A DNA stretch of 14,320 nucleotides from an uncultured Collinsella sp. (lineage in GTDB: Bacteria > Actinomycetota > Coriobacteriia > Coriobacteriales > Coriobacteriaceae): NCBI GenBank assembly GCA_902470365.1, contig CABRFZ010000036.1:1-14320 (forward strand), read 5' to 3'. Shown piece by piece: positions 1 to 7,669 of the stretch (the first letter of the stretch is position 1; each line of letters opens with the position of its first letter). The notes beneath the pieces were generated by a model that saw only the letters and a program-made list of their open reading frames with translations, made no database searches and was not told where the DNA came from. A program made the translations under genes and the position numbers.

Positions 1-7
1 ACGCGCA

Positions 8-49
8 TAAAGAAAGCCTCCCATTTCTCATGTCCAAGAAATGGGAGGC
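8..49 (-). terminator. Intrinsic terminator of argS (type B hairpin repeat)
   Basis: A perfect 13-bp stem (16-28 pairs with 37-49, arm GCCTCCCATTTCT) encloses an 8-nt loop. Read on the minus strand the stem is followed by TTTCTTTA, so it should end argS transcription about 68 bp past its stop codon. A nearly identical element lies in inverted orientation at 14267-14310, so this is a repeated module as well as a terminator. Confidence 0.8.
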
Positions 50-116
50 AGTTCAATGGAGATCGGGCTTATAGGGCTCAGCAAAGCCGAACCTACACGG
101 TCAAATGACCCGCAAA

Positions 117-1970
117 TTACATCTGCTCGGGCGCGGAAACGCCAACGAGGGTGAGCACCAGGGCGAGCGTCACGCGGACGGCGTCGCAAGCGGCCAGACG
201 GGCACGCGAAAGCTCGGGGTCGACGGGACGGCCCTCGCTCGGCAGCACCTGGCAGGCAGCGTAGAAGCTGTGGAAGTCGCCGGCGAGTTCCTCGGCAAAG
301 TGCGTCAGACGGAACGGAGCGCGGTCGCGAGCGCAGCTGGCGATGAGGTCGGTGAGCTCGTTGAGCTTACGCGACAGGGCGAGCTCGGTCGGGTCGGTCA
401 GCAGCGAGTAATCGACGTTCTCACCGATGGCCTTGGCGGCGACGGCCTTCATGCCCATCTCGTCAGCCTGCTCGGGCGTAACGTCAGCGGCACGGCGCAG
501 GATGGAGCACACGCGGGCGTGAGCGTACTGCACGTAGTACACCGGGTTGGAGTTGTCGCGCTTCTTGACGGCCTCAATATCGAAGTCGACCATCTGGTTG
601 GAGCTCTTGGAGATGAGGGTGTAACGGGCAGCGTCGGAGCCGACCTCGTCGACGAGCTCCTGCAGGGTCACCATGGTGCCCTTACGCTTGGACATACGGA
701 CGGGCTTGCCGTTGCGCAGCAGGTTGACGAGCTGGCCCAGCAGAACCTCGAACTTGCCGGGGTAACCCAAGGCATCGCAGACGCAGCGGACACGCTCGAT
801 GTAGCCGTGGTGGTCGGCGCCCCAGATGTCGATGACGTGGTCGACGCGCTGGAACTTATCCCAGTGATAGGCAACGTCGGAGGCGAAGTAGGTGTACTCG
901 CCGTCGGACTTGATCAGGACGCGGTCCTTGTCATCGCCCAGGTCGGTGGAGCGGAACCACAGGGCGCCGTCCTTGGTGTAGAGATAGCCCATCTTGTCGA
1001 GCTTCTCAAAAGCGCGGTCGACGGCGGAGGTGCCGGCGGTCTCGCCCTCGGTGTCCTTCACATACAGCGAGCGCTCGGAGAACCAACGATCGAAGTCGCA
1101 GTTAACGGCATGGCAAAGGTCGCGCATGTTGTCGACCATCTTTACATAGCCGCGCTCGCGGAAGCTCTCCATGCGCTCCTGCGGATCGGCGTTGACCCAC
1201 TTATCGCCGTCGGTGCGCCAGAACTCGGCGGCCTCGTCGATGATGTAGTCGCCGCCGTAGGAGTCCTTGCCCAGGGTCTCGGCAAAGTTGTCCTGATACG
1301 GATGGGTCTCGGGATGCTCGTCGTTCTCGTCGGCAACAAAGGCGTCGCGGTCGGCGATCAGCAGCTTGTGAGCCTCGTCGATATCCACGCCCTGCTTGGC
1401 GATGATGTCGGCAAGCTGCATATAGCGCGTGCTGATGGAGTTGCCGAAGGTGTTCATCTGAGAGCCGTGGTCGTTGATGTAGAACTCACGCTGGATGTCG
1501 TAACCGGCGTGATCCATAACGCGGCAGAGCGAGTCGCCCAGCGCGGCCCAGCGGCCGTGGCCGATGTGCATGGGGCCGACGGGGTTGGCGGAAACGAACT
1601 CAACCTGGGTCTTCAGGCCACCACCGACGTTGGACTTAGCGAAGTCCATGCCCTTCTCGCGAGCCTCGCCAAAGATGGCGTTCTTGACGGCGACGGAGAG
1701 GTAGAAGTTGATGAAGCCGGGGCCTGCGATCTCGACCTTCTCGATCGCGGGATCCTCGGGCATATGGGCAACGATGGCCTCGGCGATCTTGCGCGGGGCG
1801 CAGTGGGCCAGCTTGGCGGACTTCAGGGCCATGGTAGAGGTCCACTCGCCATGAGAAGTGTCAGCCGGTCGCTCGATAGCGCAATCGTCAAGTTCAAATG
1901 CGGAAAGGTCGCCGGCCTCCTGGGCCGCAGCAAGCGCAGCGCGTACCAGCTCTTCAATCTTCTCGGGCAT
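117..1970 (-). CDS. argS: Arginyl-tRNA synthetase
   Basis: Class I arginyl-tRNA synthetase of 617 aa, which charges tRNA-Arg with arginine using ATP in the cytoplasm. Visible features are the N-terminal Add-1-like region (about 1-110), the HIGH motif at residues 135-138 in a GPMHIGHGR context, the catalytic Rossmann core, the KMSKS equivalent RMSKRKG at 425-431, and an alpha-helical DALR anticodon-binding region from about 476 to the end. The length is normal for the family. I chose the start at 1970 (MPEKIEEL) because AAGGAGGA lies just upstream. An in-frame start 30 codons earlier has no such site, and the extra residues do not look like an ArgRS N-terminus. It is transcribed away from the carD-like gene and ends in the hairpin at 8-49. 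The call is secure. Confidence 0.97.
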   Translation of the reverse strand: MPEKIEELVRAALAAAQEAGDLSAFELDDCAIERPADTSHGEWTSTMALKSAKLAHCAPRKIAEAIVAHMPEDPAIEKVEIAGPGFINFYLSVAVKNAIFGEAREKGMDFAKSNVGGGLKTQVEFVSANPVGPMHIGHGRWAALGDSLCRVMDHAGYDIQREFYINDHGSQMNTFGNSISTRYMQLADIIAKQGVDIDEAHKLLIADRDAFVADENDEHPETHPYQDNFAETLGKDSYGGDYIIDEAAEFWRTDGDKWVNADPQERMESFRERGYVKMVDNMRDLCHAVNCDFDRWFSERSLYVKDTEGETAGTSAVDRAFEKLDKMGYLYTKDGALWFRSTDLGDDKDRVLIKSDGEYTYFASDVAYHWDKFQRVDHVIDIWGADHHGYIERVRCVCDALGYPGKFEVLLGQLVNLLRNGKPVRMSKRKGTMVTLQELVDEVGSDAARYTLISKSSNQMVDFDIEAVKKRDNSNPVYYVQYAHARVCSILRRAADVTPEQADEMGMKAVAAKAIGENVDYSLLTDPTELALSRKLNELTDLIASCARDRAPFRLTHFAEELAGDFHSFYAACQVLPSEGRPVDPELSRARLAACDAVRVTLALVLTLVGVSAPEQM

Positions 1971-2312
1971 AGATCCTCCTTGTGTTAAAGCCCCCGAGCT
2001 CTTGGTCACTCGTAGGGCAAAAGCCAGAGTTTGTAGCACTCTATCACAAGCGACGGGCACTGTCGCAGGGTAAAGCTAATAGATATTGCATATGCACAAA
2101 AATGACTACAGCTTGTATGGAGTCACTCAAAGATGCCGGTCTGCCTGCAGATTATGCAGGCGTTGAAAATGCATAAAGGTGTGAATGAGCTGCGTCTGTT
2201 ATCGAATACTCTTACCTATCAGAGTTGTGTGCTTTTCCTGCATAAAGTACGGGTTTGCGCACGTCAGCGTGTTATTCTAGACATACGTAAATTCGTATAA
2301 GTTGGAGGTAGC
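1971..2312. other. Divergent argS / carD-like intergenic region
   Basis: This 342-bp gap should carry the promoters and leaders of argS (leftward) and the carD-like gene (rightward). From about 2080 to 2312 it is clearly more AT-rich than the flanking genes. TGCAT-type words recur: TTGCATATGCA near 2087, and TGCATAAAG twice, near 2170 and 2240. A small hairpin, CCTGCA with TGCAGG, lies near 2144-2160. A 55-codon open frame (2133-2300) exists, but its best Shine-Dalgarno-like GGAG is about 12 nt upstream and I recognise nothing in its product. I could not identify a convincing -35/-10 pair for either gene. Confidence 0.5.
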
Positions 2313-2798
2313 ATGTTCTCAATCGGTCAACACGTCATTCATCCGGGCCAGGGAGTCTGCACCGTCGTCGGTTTTAGGGACGACACACCGCAGCCCATGC
2401 TGCTGCTCGAGACCAAGCAGGGACATGCGCAGACGATCCTCATGTACCCCGTGGCGCAGGCCGACCGTCTGCACGCCGCCATCTCTCAGCAAGATGCCGA
2501 GCACCTGCTGAGCCACTATGACGAGCTGGAGTGCGACACCTTTACCGAGCGCAACAGCTCGCTTGAGGAGACACACTTTAAGCAGCAGCTCAAGCTGGGC
2601 GCGCCCGAGACGGTCCGCGTGGCAAAGACCATGATGCACCGCATTCGCCAGGCCGAGGAAGCTGATAAAAAACCCAGCTCCTACTACATGCGCGTACTCA
2701 AGGAGGCCAAACGCCGCTCCATCGAGGAGTTCGCCGTGGCCCTTGGCGTCACCGAGGAGGCCGCCGAAGCCCGCCTAGCCCAAGCCGCCCTCAACTAA
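2313..2798 (+). CDS. CarD-family RNA polymerase-binding regulator
   Basis: A 161-aa protein. Residues 1 to about 60 (FSIGQHVIHPGQGVCTVVG and following) match the Tudor-like RNA-polymerase-interaction domain shared by CarD and the transcription-repair factor Mfd. The remaining 100 residues are predicted to be helical, like the CarD DNA-binding domain. CarD proteins bind the polymerase beta subunit and alter promoter open-complex stability, often at rRNA and tRNA genes. The start is set by GGAGG 4 nt before ATG. The family's usual length is about 160 aa, so the gene looks complete. It contains no tryptophan at all, so the conserved Trp that wedges into the promoter bubble in mycobacterial and Thermus CarD is absent. 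I call the family confidently, but the exact role (global CarD or a divergent paralogue) is open. Transcription ends at the hairpin at 2812-2852. Confidence 0.88.
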   Translation: MFSIGQHVIHPGQGVCTVVGFRDDTPQPMLLLETKQGHAQTILMYPVAQADRLHAAISQQDAEHLLSHYDELECDTFTERNSSLEETHFKQQLKLGAPETVRVAKTMMHRIRQAEEADKKPSSYYMRVLKEAKRRSIEEFAVALGVTEEAAEARLAQAALN

Positions 2799-2811
2799 CC
2801 CATCCGCGCCA

Positions 2812-2852
2812 AAAACCACCACAAAGGGAACAGGCACCTTTGTGGTGGTTTT
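2812..2852. terminator. Bidirectional hairpin terminator, type A repeat copy 1
   Basis: A 16-bp perfect stem (AAAACCACCACAAAGG at 2812-2827 pairing with 2837-2852) closes a 9-nt loop, GAACAGGCA. Poly-A and poly-T stem ends give U-rich tails in both directions. It lies 13 bp after the carD-like stop codon. The same stem occurs at 3522-3562 with the loop reversed, and its left arm occurs again at 14245-14260. Confidence 0.85.
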
Positions 2853-2906
2853 CTTGTTCTAGTAGTATTCATTCTTATCGATACCCACGAGCACAAGGAG
2901 TCTCTT

Positions 2907-3506
2907 ATGGCAGAGCCGCTTACCGCCGGAATCACCCGCGACCGCGCGTTCGAACTGCTCAACGAGCACAACAAGGACCCGTTCCATATCACCCATGGCG
3001 AGACGGTCGAGGGCACTATGCGCTACTTTGCGCGCGAGTTCGACCCCGAGAACGAGGAGTTTTGGGGCATCGTCGGTCTGCTGCACGACCTGGATTGGGA
3101 GGAGCATGAGGACGACCCCATTAACCACACCATCTATGCTGCCGAGATTCTTGAGGGCGAAGGTGCGTCTCCCGAGCTCATTCGCGCCATCCAGACGCAC
3201 ACGTCGGACTTCAACACCTCACTACCCAAGCCCGAGCTGCAGATGGAAAAGATCCTGTTTGCCTGCGATGAGCTCACCGGCCTGATCGGCGCTGCCGTCA
3301 TCATGCGCCCGAGCAAGAGCGTTATGGACTTTACGACCAAGTCGCTCAAGAAGAAGTTCAAGGACAAACGCTTTGCCGCCGGCTGCTCGCGCGACGTGAT
3401 TTCGCAGGGCGCCGAGATGTTGGGCTGGGAGCTCCCCGAGCTCTTTGACCGCACCATCGCGGCCATGCAGTCCTTCGCCCCCGACCGAGATACCTTCCAG
3501 GCCTAA
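2907..3506 (+). CDS. HD-domain protein (putative metal-dependent phosphohydrolase)
   Basis: A 199-aa protein with the HD-superfamily pattern: His30 (ITHGE), the His60-Asp61 doublet (GLLHDLDWE), His98 (QTHTS) and a distal Asp121 (ACDEL). These residues normally bind one or two metals and hydrolyse phosphate esters of nucleotides or phosphorylated metabolites. The substrate cannot be read from the sequence. The protein is the size of small stand-alone HD hydrolases. It has no membrane segment or signal peptide and should be cytoplasmic. The start is supported by AAGGAG about 6 nt upstream of ATG. It lies between two copies of the type A hairpin, so it is probably transcribed as a single-gene unit. 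The stop is only 70 bp from that of convergent proA. Confidence 0.82.
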   Translation: MAEPLTAGITRDRAFELLNEHNKDPFHITHGETVEGTMRYFAREFDPENEEFWGIVGLLHDLDWEEHEDDPINHTIYAAEILEGEGASPELIRAIQTHTSDFNTSLPKPELQMEKILFACDELTGLIGAAVIMRPSKSVMDFTTKSLKKKFKDKRFAAGCSRDVISQGAEMLGWELPELFDRTIAAMQSFAPDRDTFQA

Positions 3507-3521
3507 CCGTCAACGCCACCT

Positions 3522-3562
3522 AAAACCACCACAAAGGTGCCTGTCCCCTTTGTGGTGGTTTT
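3522..3562. terminator. Bidirectional hairpin terminator, type A repeat copy 2
   Basis: The same 16-bp stem as at 2812-2852 (3522-3537 with 3547-3562) with loop TGCCTGTCC. That loop is the reverse complement of the copy 1 loop apart from one base, so the core is flipped relative to copy 1. It separates the converging HD gene (stop 3506) and proA (stop 3577) and can end transcription from both sides. Confidence 0.87.
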
Positions 3563-3576
3563 CGTTTACGAGGGGT

Positions 3577-4863
3577 TTAGGGGCGGACCTGGCCGGTGCC
3601 GCGGAGCTTGTATTTGTAGGTGGTGAGGGCCTCGGCGGCAAAGGGGCCACGGGCGTGGAGTTTTTGGGTCGAGATGCCGATCTCGGCACCCAGGCCAAAC
3701 TCGCCGCCGTCAGTGAAGCGAGTGCTGGCGTTGGAGTACACGGCCGAGGCATCGACAGCATCGAGGAAGCGCTCGCAAGCATCCGTATCCTCGGCAACGA
3801 TGGCCTCGGAGTGCATCGTGCCGTAGCGGTTGATGTGTGCGATGGCCTCGTCCTCGTTTGCCACGACCTTCACGCTCATCTCGAGCGCCAGGTACTCGCG
3901 ACCCCAGTCCTCCTCAGTCGCGGCGACGTAGTCATCGCCCTCCACAAGCCCGGCATCGGCGCATGCGGCGCAGGTTGCCTCGTCGCCGTGAATGAGCACG
4001 CCGTGGTCATGCAGCACGGTCACGGCCGCGGGCAAAAACGCATCGGCCACAGCACGGTCGACCAGCAGCGACTCGGCGGCATTGCACACGCCCACGCGCT
4101 GGGTCTTGGCATTGACGATAATGTTGAGCGCCTTATCAAAGTCGGCGGATTCATGCACGTAGATGTGACAGTTGCCCGTGCCCGTCTCGATCACCGGCAC
4201 AAGCGACTCGCGCACGCAGCGCTGGATCAGGCCTGCACCGCCGCGCGGAATGAGTACGTCGACGATACCGCGGAGCTTCATGAGCTCGCCGGTGGCTTCG
4301 CGATCGGTGGACTCAATCATCGAGACGGCCTCGCGCGGGAAGCCCTTGGCCTCGAGCGCATCGGCCAGCAGCTCGGCGATCATGGCACACGAGTGATAGG
4401 CCAGCGAGCCGCCGCGTAGAATGCAGGCGTTGCCGGTACGGATGCAGATGCCTGCGGCGTCGGCCGTCACGTTGGGGCGCGCCTCGTAGACCATGGCGAC
4501 CAGGCCCAACGGCACGCTCACGCGGGTCAGGTCCACACCGCTCGCAAGCACGCGGTGGTCGAGCACGCGGCCGACGGGATCGGGCAGCTCGGCGAGCTTC
4601 TCCAAACCGGCGGCCATGCCCTCGACGCGCTCAGGCGTCAGCAGCAGACGGTCGAGCAGACCGGCCGAAGTGCCCGCATCGCGCGCGGCGGACATATCGA
4701 GCTCGTTGGCGGCGACGATGGAGTCGACACCGTTGCGCAGTGCTGCGGCCATGGCGCGCACGGCCTCCTGGCGCTGCTCATCGCTCGCCGTGGCAAGCGA
4801 GGCCGACGCTGCCTTGGCGGCAACGGCAAGATCGTGGACATACGTGGCTATATCGACCGACAT
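3577..4863 (-). CDS. proA: Glutamate-5-semialdehyde dehydrogenase (gamma-glutamyl phosphate reductase)
   Basis: A 428-aa enzyme that reduces gamma-glutamyl phosphate to glutamate-5-semialdehyde with NADPH, the second step of proline synthesis from glutamate. Family landmarks are VYEARPNVT near residue 125, IRTGNACILRGG at 141-152, IPRGGAGLI at 205-213, IETGTGNCHIYV at 225-236 and the catalytic cysteine Cys260 in QRVGVCNAAESLL. The C-terminal FGLGAEIGISTQKLHARGP block is also typical. Length is normal (about 415-430 aa). ATG at 4863 is preceded by AGGAGAAAGGG. It is not joined to proB: the two lie about 1.6 kb apart on the same strand, with an iminopeptidase gene on the opposite strand between them. 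It ends at the shared hairpin at 3522-3562. Confidence 0.97.
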   Translation of the reverse strand: MSVDIATYVHDLAVAAKAASASLATASDEQRQEAVRAMAAALRNGVDSIVAANELDMSAARDAGTSAGLLDRLLLTPERVEGMAAGLEKLAELPDPVGRVLDHRVLASGVDLTRVSVPLGLVAMVYEARPNVTADAAGICIRTGNACILRGGSLAYHSCAMIAELLADALEAKGFPREAVSMIESTDREATGELMKLRGIVDVLIPRGGAGLIQRCVRESLVPVIETGTGNCHIYVHESADFDKALNIIVNAKTQRVGVCNAAESLLVDRAVADAFLPAAVTVLHDHGVLIHGDEATCAACADAGLVEGDDYVAATEEDWGREYLALEMSVKVVANEDEAIAHINRYGTMHSEAIVAEDTDACERFLDAVDASAVYSNASTRFTDGGEFGLGAEIGISTQKLHARGPFAAEALTTYKYKLRGTGQVRP

Positions 4864-4906
4864 GGGCGGCCCTTTCTCCTAGAAGTTTGCAACCATGGTA
4901 GCCGAT

Positions 4907-4937
4907 TTGCGCATGGCCTCGCCCGCGGCGGTAGAAT
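4907..4937 (+). promoter_or_regulatory. Candidate promoter of the iminopeptidase gene
   Basis: A TAGAAT -10 box (4932-4937, 5 of 6 to consensus) lies 38 bp before the ATG in the 112-bp gap divergent from proA. The best -35 is TTGCGC at 4907-4912, but its 19-bp spacer is long. This is a weak prediction. Confidence 0.3.
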
Positions 4938-4975
4938 TGGTCAACCCGAAACACCGCAACGAACGGAAGACTCAC

Positions 4976-6394
4976 ATGGCCCTCATCACTTCGTACCACG
5001 TCCCCGGCCTTTACGTCGAGGACCACAGCATCGACGTCCCCCTTGACTGGCGCGGCCTGGAGCCGATGCTCCTGGCCGTCGGCAGCACCATGCGCCGCGG
5101 CGCTATGCCGGCACCAATCGCCGGCGCGCCCGAGAGCATCAAGCTCTTCTACCGCGTGGTTTGCGCGCCCGACCGCATCAACGACGATCTGCCGCTGCTC
5201 CTGTTTTTGCAGGGCGGCCCCGGCGGCGAGAGCCCACGTCCGCTGTCGCCCACAAGCGACGGCTGGATCGAGGAGGCCGTCAAGCACTTCCGCGTGGTCC
5301 TTCCCGACCAGCGCGGCACCGGACGCAGTAGCTGCGTGGACGGACGCACGATCAAGGCACTGGGTGAGCGCGCGACGGCGGCCGGCTCCGATGCCGCACG
5401 CTCGCAGGCGGATTTCCTCAAGCGCCACCTCGCCAGCTCCATCGTGCGCGATTTTGAGTACCTGCGCCTGGTGGGCTTTGGCGGCAAGCCCTGGGTCACA
5501 CTCGGGCAGAGCTACGGCGGCTTTTTGACGTTGAGTTATCTGTCGCTCTTCCCCGAGGGCATAGCGGCAAGCTTTACCTGCGGCGGCATCCCCCACGTGC
5601 CGGCGAGCGCAAGCGAGGTCTACGCGCACACCTTCCCGCGCATGGCCGCCAAGACGCAGCAGTATTACGACCGCTACCCCGCTGACGTCGACCGCGTGGC
5701 AGCCCTGGCCGATGCGCTCGAGGCCCAGAAGCCCGTGCTGCCCGACGGCTCGCCGATGACGGTCGAGCGCCTACAGCTCATGGGCAGCGACTTTGGCATG
5801 AAGCCGAGCTTTGAGCGCATGCATTGGATTATCGATCACGCGTTTGTTACTGGCGACGGTACGCTTAGCTGCGGCTCCTCGGTATCCGACAGCTTTTTGA
5901 TGCGCGCCTTCGAGCGCACCAGCACGCGTACAAACCCGCTGTACTGGACGCTGCAGGAGTTTATCTACGCCGACGGCGACACCATGCCCATTCGCTGGGC
6001 CGCAGCAGAGGAGAAGGCCCATCGTGCCGAGTTCGACACACTCGCGCGCCCGCTCATGTTTACCGGCGAGGCCATGTTCCCGTGGATGTTTGAGCAGATG
6101 CCCGAGCTTATGCCGTTTAAGCCCGCCATGGACCTGCTGATGGAAGACACCAGCTGGGACAAGATCTACGACCCGCAGCGCCTAGCCTGCAACGAGGTGC
6201 CACTCCAGGCCGCGGTGTATTTCGACGATATGTACGTCGATTCGGGCATGCAGCTCGATACGCTCAGCCGCGTGGGCAACTCGCATGCCTGGGTGACCAA
6301 CGAGTTCGAGCACGACGGCCTGCACGGCAGCGTGGTGTTCAAGCACCTCTTCGACGAAGCGCTCAACCGCGGAGACCTGCGCCGGATCTTCTAG
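4976..6394 (+). CDS. Alpha/beta-hydrolase, prolyl iminopeptidase-like (peptidase family S33)
   Basis: A 472-aa alpha/beta-hydrolase likely to release N-terminal proline from peptides. Visible are the oxyanion-hole motif QGGPGG at 79-84 (the HGGPG variant seen in longer S33 enzymes), DQRGTGRS at 111-118, and the nucleophile elbow GQSYGG with Ser179. The C-terminal YFDDMYVD (Asp417, Asp418 or Asp422) and EHDGLHGS (His450) are candidates for the acid and base of the triad. There is no signal peptide, so it should be cytoplasmic. I chose ATG 4976 because GGAAG is 7-8 nt upstream and the protein then begins as the family does. The longer frame from 4895 overlaps the promoter region. Its place between proA and proB supports a role in proline supply, which is inference. 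The true substrate range is unknown. Confidence 0.83.
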   Translation: MALITSYHVPGLYVEDHSIDVPLDWRGLEPMLLAVGSTMRRGAMPAPIAGAPESIKLFYRVVCAPDRINDDLPLLLFLQGGPGGESPRPLSPTSDGWIEEAVKHFRVVLPDQRGTGRSSCVDGRTIKALGERATAAGSDAARSQADFLKRHLASSIVRDFEYLRLVGFGGKPWVTLGQSYGGFLTLSYLSLFPEGIAASFTCGGIPHVPASASEVYAHTFPRMAAKTQQYYDRYPADVDRVAALADALEAQKPVLPDGSPMTVERLQLMGSDFGMKPSFERMHWIIDHAFVTGDGTLSCGSSVSDSFLMRAFERTSTRTNPLYWTLQEFIYADGDTMPIRWAAAEEKAHRAEFDTLARPLMFTGEAMFPWMFEQMPELMPFKPAMDLLMEDTSWDKIYDPQRLACNEVPLQAAVYFDDMYVDSGMQLDTLSRVGNSHAWVTNEFEHDGLHGSVVFKHLFDEALNRGDLRRIF

Positions 6395-6395
6395 C

Positions 6396-6448
6396 TAAGG
6401 AGTGTCCCAAAGTGCCGGCACATAAGGAACGTCCCCAAGTGCCGGCAC
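6396..6448. repeat. Two-copy tandem repeat, 27-bp period (type C)
   Basis: Two 26-nt units, 6396-6421 and 6423-6448, match at 23 of 26 positions. Each has the form TAAGG..GTCCC.AAGTGCCGGCAC and ends in the 10-bp palindrome GTGCCGGCAC. It starts 2 bp after the iminopeptidase stop codon and leads directly into the terminator stem. The reverse strand gives GGGGAC in one unit, as in the cores of type A and of the composite element. Confidence 0.85.
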
Positions 6449-6449
6449 G

Positions 6450-6493
6450 AGAAAGACAGCGCTGCAGGAAACGATCCGCAGCGCTGTCTTTCT
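6450..6493. terminator. Bidirectional terminator between the iminopeptidase gene and proB
   Basis: A long stem (6450-6465 with 6478-6493, core AAAGACAGCGCTGC, at least 14 perfect pairs plus three at the base, one of them a wobble) encloses a 12-nt loop. A TTTCTTT tail lies on the plus side and a U-rich tail on the minus side. It abuts the proB stop codon at 6494 and serves both converging genes. Confidence 0.9.
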
Positions 6494-7621
6494 TTATGCA
6501 AATACGATCAAGTTATCCCTGTGTATCGCCGGCTTCTCGGCCAGGTTAGCGAGCAGGCGGTTGCTGGCGATCTGGTCCTGGCGGCGGCCGGCTGCAAGCT
6601 CCAGCACGTCCGAATCGGCCTCGGCGATACCGCGGGCGACGACCATACCGCTCGGATCGCACACATCGAGCACATCGCCCTCGGCAAACTGGCCATCGAC
6701 CTCGCGAATACCCACCGCAAGCAGGGAAGAGCCACGGCTGACCAGCGCCTTCGCAGCACCGTCATCAACCGTCACCGAGCCGTGGGCCTTGTCGCCCAGC
6801 GCGATCCACAGTTTGCGGGGTGCGATGTCCAGGCGCTCCGCCGGCGGATCGAACAGGGTTCCCACGCTCTCGCCGCGGGCGAGACGCACGAGGGCATCGG
6901 GCTCCTCGCCCGAGCAAATCACGCTCTGAATGCCCGCCGTCATCAGGATGCGGCTCGCGCGAATCTTGGTGATCATGCCGCCCGTACCCACCGAGGTCGA
7001 AGAATCACCCGCCGAGGCAATGATCTTGGCATCGATCTTATGCACGACCGGGACAAACTCGGCCGTCGGATCCTCGTGCGGATTGGCGGTGTAGAGGCCG
7101 TCGATGTCGGACAGCGTCACGCACAGGTCGGCGGAAACCAGGCAGCTCACGAGCGCCGCCAGCGTGTCGTTGTCGCCAAACTTGATCTCGTCGACGGTAA
7201 CGGTGTCGTTCTCGTTGACGACCGGCACCACGCCCAGCTCCACCAGACGCAGCAGGGCGTCGCGCGCGTGCAGGTAGGACGTGCGACGTGCCGTGTCGTG
7301 ACGCGTGAGCAGCACGAGCGAGGTGAGCAGGTCGCGCGCATGGAACTCCTCGTCGTAGGCCGACGAGATGATGCACTGACCAGCCGAGGCGCAGGCCTGC
7401 AGGCTCGGAAGGTCGCCGACCGGCTTGCGGTCGAAGCCCAACACGGGATAGCCACAGGCGATAGCGCCCGAGCTCACCACGACCAGACGCCAGCCGAGCT
7501 TGCGCAGCGCTGCGGCTTGATCGGCAAGTCCGCCGATAAAGGCGCGGTTGACCTTGCCATCGGCGCCCACCACCGTGGACGAACCGATCTTTACCACCAT
7601 CGTTTTATAAGAAGTCGTCAT
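6494..7621 (-). CDS. proB: Glutamate 5-kinase
   Basis: A 375-aa kinase that phosphorylates glutamate to gamma-glutamyl phosphate, the first and normally proline-inhibited step of proline synthesis. The amino-acid-kinase domain (about 1-265) shows VVKIGSSTV at 9-17, VVVSSGAIACG at 47-57, VVNENDTV at 134-141, FGDNDTLAALVS at 148-159 and GTGGMITKI at 212-220. A PUA domain follows (about 280-360, SRGSSLLAVGI, VARGIAEADS). This is the usual two-domain form. The start is uncertain: ATG at 7621 and an in-frame ATG at 7600 both lack a clear Shine-Dalgarno sequence. I keep 7621 as the longer frame, while 7600 fits the usual proB N-terminus slightly better. It follows pncB by 80 bp on the same strand and ends at a two-way terminator. 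Confidence 0.96.
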   Translation of the reverse strand: MTTSYKTMVVKIGSSTVVGADGKVNRAFIGGLADQAAALRKLGWRLVVVSSGAIACGYPVLGFDRKPVGDLPSLQACASAGQCIISSAYDEEFHARDLLTSLVLLTRHDTARRTSYLHARDALLRLVELGVVPVVNENDTVTVDEIKFGDNDTLAALVSCLVSADLCVTLSDIDGLYTANPHEDPTAEFVPVVHKIDAKIIASAGDSSTSVGTGGMITKIRASRILMTAGIQSVICSGEEPDALVRLARGESVGTLFDPPAERLDIAPRKLWIALGDKAHGSVTVDDGAAKALVSRGSSLLAVGIREVDGQFAEGDVLDVCDPSGMVVARGIAEADSDVLELAAGRRQDQIASNRLLANLAEKPAIHRDNLIVFA

Positions 7622-7669
7622 ACGTCAAACCAATCAACTGTTCAGCGAACGGGCGAACGGGCAAGCGAG

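Noticed and set aside
105..1988. Long plus-strand frame (627 codons) opposite argS
   Set aside because: It is the antisense shadow of argS. Its composition (runs of Val, Gly, Leu, Asp) matches no protein family, while the minus strand encodes a full ArgRS with all motifs.
2133..2300. 55-codon plus-strand frame before the carD-like gene
   Set aside because: The only Shine-Dalgarno-like GGAG is about 12 nt away, no family is recognisable, and it occupies the expected promoter region. It is mentioned as an observation but not called as a gene.
2812..3562. CRISPR array suggested by repeated elements
   Set aside because: There are only two copies about 0.7 kb apart with a gene between them and inverted cores. 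There is no regular spacer pattern and no cas gene.
3445..4419. 324-codon plus-strand frame over proA
   Set aside because: It is an antisense shadow of proA that also reads through the type A hairpin.
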